Assembly (NCBI GenBank): GCA_016191895.1
Contig: JACPVD010000202.1
Coordinates: 1 to 5,180, forward strand
Reading direction: 5' to 3'
DNA length: 5,180 nucleotides
Source of the DNA: Chloroflexota bacterium
Lineage (GTDB): Bacteria; Chloroflexota; Anaerolineae; Anaerolineales; Villigracilaceae
Positions 1-4,059 of this stretch are shown here, piece by piece. Both the position numbers and the translations under genes were made by a program. Position 1 is the stretch's first letter, and each line of letters begins with the position of its first letter. Under the pieces are notes generated by a model. It was not told the DNA's origin. It ran no database searches and saw only the letters and a program-made list of their open reading frames with translations.

Positions 1-34
1 AGCACGACAGGGGGCGCGTTTGCCGTCAGATTGG

Positions 35-42
35 TATATAAT
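35..42 (+). promoter_or_regulatory. Possible -10 promoter element for the TadE operon
   Basis: A TATAAT hexamer lies at 37-42. An overlapping TATATA at 35-40 is preceded by TGG, giving an extended -10 pattern. No good TTGACA-like -35 is seen at 16-18 bases; the nearest match, TTGCCG at 20-25, is too close. If used, transcription would begin near position 50 and give a leader of about 100 bases. The call rests on the hexamer alone, and AT-rich leaders produce such matches by chance. Confidence 0.3.
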
Positions 43-137
43 ACAAAGTAGTAGTTTTGAACCATTTCCCATCGCCACATTGTGATTAAAATACTCATAG
101 ACGCAAAATCTATCCATGTATCGCATGAACCTAAAAC

Positions 138-141
138 AGGA
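138..141 (+). promoter_or_regulatory. Ribosome binding site deciding the start at 149
   Basis: AGGA is followed by a 7-base spacer and ATG at 149. The two upstream in-frame ATGs, at 116 and 125, have no purine-rich Shine-Dalgarno sequence. Starting at 149 also gives a short basic leader before the pilin-like hydrophobic segment, as expected for this family. Confidence 0.55.
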
Positions 142-148
142 TGATCGT

Positions 149-2857
149 ATGAACGCATTCACCCACCCTAAAAAAACCAAACCCCGCGCGCAGGCAATTT
201 TGGAATTCGCCCTCGCGCTTCCTGTGTTGCTGCTGCTTCTTTACGGCCTGTTGGAAACCGGGCGGCTGTTGTTCGTTTACGGTTCCACCGTCACAGCGGC
301 GCGGCAGGCTGCACGATATGGATCCACTACCGGAATGTATGACAACGGCACTCCACTTGACGAAACAGATGACGTTCCCTACTATAATGACTGTGCCGGT
401 ATCATCGCCGCGGCAAACAAAACGGCCTTCATCAATACATTCAAGAGCGTCACTATTTCCTACGATGCCGGACCAGACCCGGCAAATCCTAATGTCGGGC
501 TTCCTTTGGACGCCGATCAGGTGAATACATGCGGAAGTTTTGTACCCAAAGGGAACAGTAATCGCATAAGTGTCACAGTAAAGAGCGAATGGATTCCGAT
601 CGTTAATATTGTTCCCCTTATGGAACGCTCAGATACCAAGGGAAACGCCATCACGTCCGCGAGCGAGCGCTCCATTTTTCAAGAGCTGAATGTTTACGTT
701 GCGCCGGGGCCGGAAGATTGGGAAGGTTCGCTGGACGCCAGGGCAGACCTGGACAGCATTGTCGCCGATCCCGAGGTTTACGGCTATGTGGGAGAGGTGA
801 TCAATTACACCTATTACCTGCATAACGCGGGATTGTCAGATTTGATAGCTCCCACCCTGGTGGATTACGACCCCGGCACGATTACGATCGATTGCAGTAA
901 TGTCACCGACCCGGTTCCTCCCGGCGATTCCTTCGAATGTTACAGCACATATATAATCACGCAAGCCGACCTTGATAATGGAAGTTTTTCGCATACCGCC
1001 TACCCGACCGGCTGGTCAAACGACTCGCACACCGTTGTGATTACGACCGACGCCCTGCCCGCCATATCGCTTGAAAAAGAAGGCGTCCCATCGGCGACAT
1101 CGAAAGTCGGCAACACGATCACCTACACCTACACCATCACCAACACCGGGAATGTCACCCTTGGCCCCTCGTTTAGCATAGTCGATCAAACCGAAACCGG
1201 AATTCTGCCCGTGGACTGTTCCGGCGCAACGGCCATTGCCCCCGGCGACAGCACACCCTGCAGCAACACGAATCAAGTTACTCAGGAGGATGTCGACAGG
1301 CGCACGATGACCAACACGGCCATTGCCAGCGTTGTGTACGATGGGGATACCGTTTTGTCCAATGAGGCTGAATTCACCGTATTGACGCCGCCCATCATCC
1401 TGGACGCGTCCCAGCCGGCCAGTGTAAGCGCGCCCGGGGCTGTGGTCTACACCGTCGTATTAAGGAACGACACGGATTACGACGCAACCAGCGTTAACAT
1501 TGTCGATACCAACGGCAAAGTGGTTACATTTCTCACCACCCCTCTTCCTACTCCGTGCCCGAATACGCTTCCCGCAAATTCGAGTTTTACCTGTTACGGC
1601 TCCTACACCGTGACCCAGGCCGAGATCGACGCCGGGACACCCATTGTAAGCAGTTTCGTCGCGACAGCCAACATGAATTCGGTCAGCGAAACCTCGAATA
1701 CGGTGATCAGGGCCATTAACTTCACCCACTTACCGGCGCTGAGCGCCACCGCCATCGCCACCCCGAGCAAGAATCCGCTGGATGCCAACAGCACAGTTGA
1801 CTACACGTACACCCTCACCAACAGCGGCAATGTGACCCTTGTCGCGCCGATCGCGGTCACCGACACAAAGGGCACAACAATCGTCTGCGCAGATCAAAGC
1901 GCGATTGCGCCAGGCGCAACCCGAACCTGCACCAGCAATCCTGATTACGATGTGATTCCGGCAGACGTGACTCTCGGCTCGATTACCACCACCGGCACCG
2001 CCACCGCCAGTTTCAGCGACGGGACGCCCCCCGATCCCGATACGATTTCGGCCGCCCCGATTACCCTGTTTACGCCGATCTTTTCCGGTGCGCGTCTCAA
2101 GGTAACAGTCACGCAGGATAAGCCAACCGCCACATATTACCCCGACGATCTATCATTAGTCTACACATACACGCTCACCAACACCGGTGGCAAGAAGCTT
2201 GAGAAGCCATATTCGGTCAACTACCAGATAACCTATGCCACCATCGTGTCAGGCACAGGCTCCCCCACGCCCACCAACGGAAGCGTGAATAATACCTATT
2301 GCATCAAAGACAGCCTGGAGCCTGGCGATTGGACCACATGCACTGTCACAATCAACCAGCCCATCCTTGCCGCGGGAATCGGTTCCTCCAACATCACCCT
2401 GATCACCCAGTCCGCTTCGGCGGTTGTTTCAGATGGCTCGGCCCTGACGGTGATTCTGCCATCCAACCTTGCGGCCACGGTATACAGTTGCAACTATCTT
2501 ACGGCGGACGCTCTTGGCGGAACCCGGGACCGCATCACTTGGCGATTCACGAATAAAGTGGGGATGCCGCTCCCAATCAAGGAGTTTAATGTAACCTGGA
2601 CATCCGCCCAACGGCTGGACTCTGTGCGGTTGAGCAATACCCAGTCCACCTTGAACAAAGGCACCCTTCCGGATTACATATCACCCTATAAATCCGGAGG
2701 AGGCTCATTGAGAGGACCCACCAGCGGCGCGGTTTCGGCGTTCCAGACCACTTTCACTTTCGACTTCTCAGGTAGAACAACACCCACAGGACTTTCCATC
2801 ACCCTGACTTTTTCGTCTCCTTATTCCAGTTCCAGTTGCACAAGGACAAAACCCTGA
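149..2857 (+). CDS. TadE-like pilin N-terminus fused to DUF11/DUF7507-type repeat array (putative surface adhesin or minor pilin)
   Basis: This 902-residue protein is probably exported and anchored by a TadE-like pseudopilin segment. Residues 1-14 are a short basic leader. Residues 15-58 carry the TadE signature: QAILEFALALP, a leucine-rich membrane helix, ETGR at 36-39 and AARQAARYG ending at 58. The rest of a pilin-like head runs to about residue 195. Five beta-sandwich-like repeats follow, at about 198-303, 304-413, 414-528, 529-647 and 648-771. Typical repeat motifs are YTYTITNTGNVTL, a cysteine, APGDS, a second cysteine and YTVTQAEIDAG; these resemble the conserved repeat families DUF11 and DUF7507. 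Residues 772-902 are a Ser/Thr-rich domain I do not recognise. No sortase motif or C-terminal membrane helix is visible, so the N-terminal helix is the only evident anchor. The start at 149 is preferred over the in-frame ATG at 116 because of its ribosome binding site. A role in adhesion or as a stalk is inference. TadE proteins are usually far shorter, so the fusion is notable. Confidence 0.85.
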   Translation: MNAFTHPKKTKPRAQAILEFALALPVLLLLLYGLLETGRLLFVYGSTVTAARQAARYGSTTGMYDNGTPLDETDDVPYYNDCAGIIAAANKTAFINTFKSVTISYDAGPDPANPNVGLPLDADQVNTCGSFVPKGNSNRISVTVKSEWIPIVNIVPLMERSDTKGNAITSASERSIFQELNVYVAPGPEDWEGSLDARADLDSIVADPEVYGYVGEVINYTYYLHNAGLSDLIAPTLVDYDPGTITIDCSNVTDPVPPGDSFECYSTYIITQADLDNGSFSHTAYPTGWSNDSHTVVITTDALPAISLEKEGVPSATSKVGNTITYTYTITNTGNVTLGPSFSIVDQTETGILPVDCSGATAIAPGDSTPCSNTNQVTQEDVDRRTMTNTAIASVVYDGDTVLSNEAEFTVLTPPIILDASQPASVSAPGAVVYTVVLRNDTDYDATSVNIVDTNGKVVTFLTTPLPTPCPNTLPANSSFTCYGSYTVTQAEIDAGTPIVSSFVATANMNSVSETSNTVIRAINFTHLPALSATAIATPSKNPLDANSTVDYTYTLTNSGNVTLVAPIAVTDTKGTTIVCADQSAIAPGATRTCTSNPDYDVIPADVTLGSITTTGTATASFSDGTPPDPDTISAAPITLFTPIFSGARLKVTVTQDKPTATYYPDDLSLVYTYTLTNTGGKKLEKPYSVNYQITYATIVSGTGSPTPTNGSVNNTYCIKDSLEPGDWTTCTVTINQPILAAGIGSSNITLITQSASAVVSDGSALTVILPSNLAATVYSCNYLTADALGGTRDRITWRFTNKVGMPLPIKEFNVTWTSAQRLDSVRLSNTQSTLNKGTLPDYISPYKSGGGSLRGPTSGAVSAFQTTFTFDFSGRTTPTGLSITLTFSSPYSSSSCTRTKP
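740..2461 (+). repeat. Five tandem DUF11/DUF7507-like repeat modules within the large surface protein
   Basis: The encoded protein contains five diverged modules of roughly 105-125 residues. Each begins with a beta strand, then a (V/I)xYTYTLTNTG-like core, and has a pair of cysteines 11-14 residues apart around a PGDS-like turn. Modules 1-3 then carry a TQADLDNG/TQEDVD/TQAEIDAG motif; modules 4 and 5 have diverged there. Approximate starts are nucleotides 740, 1058, 1388, 1733 and 2090. Modules 2, 4 and 5 also keep DNA-level similarity over the YTYTLTNTG core (near 1121, 1801 and 2161). Such arrays usually form extended extracellular stalks. The boundaries were judged by eye. Confidence 0.75.
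2842..2846 (+). promoter_or_regulatory. Weakly spaced ribosome binding site of the second TadE-like gene
   Basis: AAGGA lies inside the end of the upstream gene, 12 bases before the ATG at 2859. This is longer than the usual 5-9 base spacing. With only one base between the upstream TGA and this ATG, translation is probably coupled by reinitiation. Confidence 0.45.
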
Positions 2858-2858
2858 C

Positions 2859-3323
2859 ATGACAAGATGGAACATCAAACAATTTGTCAAAATAGCCGCA
2901 TCCCGCGGCCAGAGTCTGGTGGAACTGGCGATCAGCCTGATGGTCATCCTCATGCTACTGCTCGGCGCGATCGAGACCAGCATGGCTTTGTTCCAATATG
3001 TGACCATCCGCGACGCCGCACAGGAGGCGGTTAACTTCGCCTCCTTCAACCCCACAGATACAGCCGAGATTCAATTGCATGCGAGAGCGGCCGCAAGTGA
3101 TGTGCTGGTTCTTGAAAACGGCCATATCGCAGTAACCACCACGCCCTCCGACAAGGCATGCGAAGGCACAACAAACGGAAGCCCACACTCGATCACCGTC
3201 ACCATCACATATCCGCACAAAATCATATTTCCACTTGTCGGCCCGATGCTTGGCACGAATACCATTACCTTGAGAACCATGGTCACGAACGCCATCCTGT
3301 GGCCCAACTGCCTCGCGCCATAA
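2859..3323 (+). CDS. TadE-like type IVb pseudopilin
   Basis: This 154-residue protein has the layout of a TadE/TadF-type minor pilin. Residues 1-17 form a basic leader ending in Gly17. The sequence G|QSLVE gives the canonical G-X4-E prepilin peptidase site, with Glu22 at +5. A hydrophobic helix spans about 23-38, followed by the family-typical GAIET at 36-40. The extracytoplasmic part is beta-rich (SITVTITYP and TITLRTMV). It has two cysteines, Cys101 and Cys151, that could form a disulfide. Length and architecture fit TadE-like proteins, which are processed by a prepilin peptidase and assembled with Tad pilus components. It starts one base after the stop of the large TadE-repeat gene, so the two are surely co-transcribed and likely act in the same structure. 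The Tad ATPase, platform and peptidase genes are not in this window. The exact subfamily (TadE versus TadF) cannot be told by eye, so no symbol is given. Confidence 0.85.
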   Translation: MTRWNIKQFVKIAASRGQSLVELAISLMVILMLLLGAIETSMALFQYVTIRDAAQEAVNFASFNPTDTAEIQLHARAAASDVLVLENGHIAVTTTPSDKACEGTTNGSPHSITVTITYPHKIIFPLVGPMLGTNTITLRTMVTNAILWPNCLAP

Positions 3324-3347
3324 ACGATTCAGTAAATTTTCGACCCT

Positions 3348-3386
3348 CTGCGAGACAATGCCATTCCGGCATTGTCTCGCAGTTTT
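3348..3386 (+). terminator. Rho-independent terminator of the TadE operon
   Basis: A perfect 15-bp stem pairs 3348-3362 (CTGCGAGACAATGCC) with 3368-3382 around a 5-base loop (ATTCC). TTTT follows at once, at 3383-3386. It starts 25 bases after the stop of the second TadE-like gene, so it closes that operon. The T-tract is short, but the stem is long and uninterrupted. Confidence 0.8.
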
Positions 3387-3397
3387 CATGGATGCGT

Positions 3398-3403
3398 TAT
3401 AAT
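3398..3403 (+). promoter_or_regulatory. TATAAT box with leaderless spacing to an ATG
   Basis: A perfect TATAAT ends 8 bases before the ATG at 3412. This is the spacing expected when transcription starts at or next to the start codon. The -35 is poor: TTGTCT at 3372-3377 leaves a 20-base spacer and lies inside the terminator stem. It may be real or a chance hexamer. Confidence 0.35.
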
Positions 3404-3411
3404 CGCCGCCT

Positions 3412-3546
3412 ATGAAAGCGGAGTCCAAAGTCTCCAGACTTTGGACCAATGCTGGGCGTGAAGCAATTGGACTCCACCTGCCTTTTCAGAAAGGAGACCC
3501 AACAACCAGATATACAGAAATTTGCAACAGGGAAAACAGCGCATGA
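3412..3546 (+). CDS. Possible small leaderless ORF, 44 codons, unknown function
   Basis: An ATG-to-TGA frame encodes 44 residues beginning MKAESKVSRLWTNAGREAI and ending NRENSA. It is hydrophilic and has no signal peptide, membrane helix or motif I recognise. Support comes only from the TATAAT box 8 bases upstream, which fits leaderless expression; there is no Shine-Dalgarno sequence. Against it, codons 4-12 lie inside a perfect 10-bp hairpin, and the surrounding region is full of dispersed repeats. The frame could therefore be accidental, or the remnant of a gene start interrupted by repeat insertion. Confidence 0.2.
   Translation: MKAESKVSRLWTNAGREAIGLHLPFQKGDPTTRYTEICNRENSA
3420..3475. 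repeat. Palindrome with two competing pairings
   Basis: GTCCAAAGTC (3423-3432) and GACTTTGGAC (3437-3446) form a perfect 10-bp stem with a TCCA loop. GGAGTCCAA (3420-3428) is also the exact complement of TTGGACTCC (3467-3475), so the left arm could pair with either partner. It is probably a dispersed palindromic element. No poly-T follows, so it is not an intrinsic terminator. Confidence 0.6.
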
Positions 3547-3607
3547 TCCTTTTTAACGTATGCGTAGGATGCGTTCTCTAACGCATCCCGCGCAACACAA
3601 AAAGGAT
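3546..3607. repeat. Nested inverted repeat (62 bp), MITE- or REP-like
   Basis: Outer 9-base arms ATCCTTTTT (3546-3554) and AAAAAGGAT (3599-3607) flank an inner perfect hairpin. That hairpin is GGATGCGTT (3567-3575), loop CTCT, AACGCATCC (3580-3588). The inner arm GGATGCGTT also occurs at 3390-3398. The nested design is typical of small non-autonomous repeats, but no target-site duplication is evident. Confidence 0.55.
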
Positions 3608-3623
3608 GACGAGGACAAGGGTT

Positions 3624-3641
3624 CTTCATTGCGAAATGAAG
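3624..3641. repeat. Small inverted repeat
   Basis: CTTCATT (3624-3630) pairs with AATGAAG (3635-3641) around a GCGA tetraloop of the GNRA class. It directly precedes the larger palindromic element at 3647 and may be part of the same inserted unit. Confidence 0.4.
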
Positions 3642-3646
3642 TTAAT

Positions 3647-3712
3647 TTCACCCTCACCCCTGCCCCTCTCCCATTTGGGAGAGGGATGTCCGAAGGACAG
3701 GGTGAGGGTGAA
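3647..3712. repeat. Dispersed palindromic element with three-way-junction fold
   Basis: Outer 13-bp arms TTCACCCTCACCC (3647-3659) and GGGTGAGGGTGAA (3700-3712) enclose two hairpins. The first is CCCTCTCCC (3664-3672)/GGGAGAGGG (3677-3685) with loop ATTT. The second is TGTCC (3687-3691)/GGACA (3695-3699) with loop GAA. Nearly every base is paired, so a single strand would fold into a compact three-way junction. Elements built on CCCTCTCCC...GGGAGAGGG and GGGTGAGGG are common in the intergenic regions of many bacteria. An A8 run (3711-3718) overlaps and follows it on the + strand. Short ORFs through it are artefacts. Confidence 0.7.
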
Positions 3713-3741
3713 AAAAAATCGACAGTTCAGCGGAAGCCCTT

Positions 3742-3759
3742 CGGGCGCGCCATCGCCCG
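3742..3759. repeat. Short GC hairpin
   Basis: CGGGCG (3742-3747) and CGCCCG (3754-3759) form a 6-bp stem with a 6-base loop. GCCC upstream can also pair with GGGC across TTC. It is a minor palindrome in the repeat-rich spacer. Confidence 0.3.
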
Positions 3760-3782
3760 CCATCTTTTCCCTCCAGTTTCAA

Positions 3783-3829
3783 CTTTATGACAACACCGCA
3801 AGGGCAACCCTGCGGAGAAAAGCATAAAG
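3783..3829. repeat. Nested inverted repeat (47 bp)
   Basis: Outer arms CTTTATG (3783-3789) and CATAAAG (3823-3829) surround an inner hairpin. CCGCA-A-GGG (3796-3804) pairs with CCCTGCGG (3808-3815) around CAA, with one bulged A. Its nested design resembles the element at 3546-3607, although the sequence differs. Confidence 0.4.
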
Positions 3830-3881
3830 AGTGGCGCAACCATCATTACCGGAGCGCGTTTACCGCGACGAAGTGTCATCC

Positions 3882-3931
3882 TGTCATTTGGAGATTGCTT
3901 CGAGCGGGCGAGCGCCGCTCTCGCAATGACA
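3882..3931 (-). repeat. CATTGCGAG...GAAGCAATCTC-type dispersed repeat
   Basis: Read on the minus strand, the element begins TGTCATTGCGAG, passes a GC-rich centre and ends GAAGCAATCTCCAAATGACA. The outer TGTCAT (3882-3887) and ATGACA (3926-3931) are inverted repeats. This motif pair is a widely dispersed intergenic repeat known from many bacterial genomes; that statement is from general knowledge and was not searched here. It carries no coding capacity. Confidence 0.65.
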
Positions 3932-3964
3932 TACTTTAATCGTATCTTCTCAATAAATTGGGGT

Positions 3965-4007
3965 GTGGGGTGTCCTGAGCGCGCTTCGCGCGCTCAGGAC
4001 ACCCCAC
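3965..4007 (+). repeat. Long perfect palindrome before glmS, possible terminator or attenuator
   Basis: Arms 3965-3984 and 3988-4007 form a perfect 20-bp stem around a TTC triloop (19 bp if the terminal C-G pair opens to a 5-base loop). Key ends are GTGGGGTGTCC and GGACACCCCAC. Four more G/C-side pairs (3960-3963 with 4009-4012) can stack beyond one T-T mismatch. A pyrimidine tract with TTCTTTTT at 4016-4023 follows, so it could terminate + strand transcription just before glmS. Alternatively it is another dispersed palindrome. The nearest upstream operon already has its own terminator at 3348, so a further simple terminator here would serve little purpose. Confidence 0.55.
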
Positions 4008-4018
4008 TTCCCCCCTTC

Positions 4019-4045
4019 TTTTTGAAAAGATGCTTTTATCAAAAA
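4019..4045 (+). promoter_or_regulatory. AU-rich hairpin abutting the glmS ribosome binding site
   Basis: TTTTTGA (4019-4025) pairs with TCAAAAA (4039-4045). Inside it AAAG (4026-4029) pairs with CTTT (4033-4036), leaving a 2-base TA bulge. Its left arm is the T-tract of the palindrome at 3965-4007, and its right arm ends two bases before GGAGG. It could influence translation or termination of glmS, but the stem is weak and no regulatory family is recognised. Confidence 0.35.
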
Positions 4046-4047
4046 CT

Positions 4048-4052
4048 GGAGG
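4048..4052 (+). promoter_or_regulatory. glmS ribosome binding site
   Basis: GGAGG is followed by 7 bases and the ATG at 4060. This is an optimal Shine-Dalgarno and spacing, and it fixes the glmS start so that the catalytic cysteine is codon 2. Confidence 0.85.
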
Positions 4053-4059
4053 AACCATC

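Larger units (their letters stand above)
3324..4059. other. 736-base gene-poor spacer rich in unrelated palindromes
   Basis: Between the second TadE-like stop and glmS there is no ORF with family signatures. The spacer holds the operon terminator, a doubtful 44-codon ORF and a succession of inverted repeats of different sequence, each listed separately. No tRNA, transposase remnant or CRISPR array is seen. I found no convincing -35/-10 pair for glmS; ATACTTTAAT at 3931-3940 is AT-rich but lacks a partner hexamer. Parts with nothing recognisable are about 3476-3545 and 3832-3880. Confidence 0.7.

Noticed and set aside
116..148. Earlier in-frame starts at 116 and 125 for the large gene
   Set aside because: Neither has a Shine-Dalgarno sequence, while the ATG at 149 has AGGA at 7 bases. 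They remain possible but less likely.
740..2461. CRISPR-like or DNA-level tandem repeat
   Set aside because: The periodicity is at the protein level with diverged DNA. There are no identical short repeats with uniform spacers.
3488..3500. Shine-Dalgarno-like AAGGAG
   Set aside because: No start codon opens a usable frame within 5-13 bases downstream, so it looks accidental.
3560..3839. Several overlapping short ORFs on both strands in the spacer
   Set aside because: They run through palindromic repeats (translations such as LTPAPLPFGRG are typical repeat-derived artefacts). They lack ribosome binding sites and overlap one another in different frames.
3851..3865. GGAGCGCGTTTACCG resembling GGGGCGCGTTTGCCG at 11-25
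   Set aside because: 13 of 15 bases match, but the similarity does not extend on either side. In a GC-rich window this is too short to claim a repeat or shared operator.
3840..4059. glmS ribozyme or known riboswitch upstream of glmS
   Set aside because: I looked for the ribozyme core (AGCGCCAGA-like strand with the downstream pseudoknot) and did not see it. Only simple hairpins are present.
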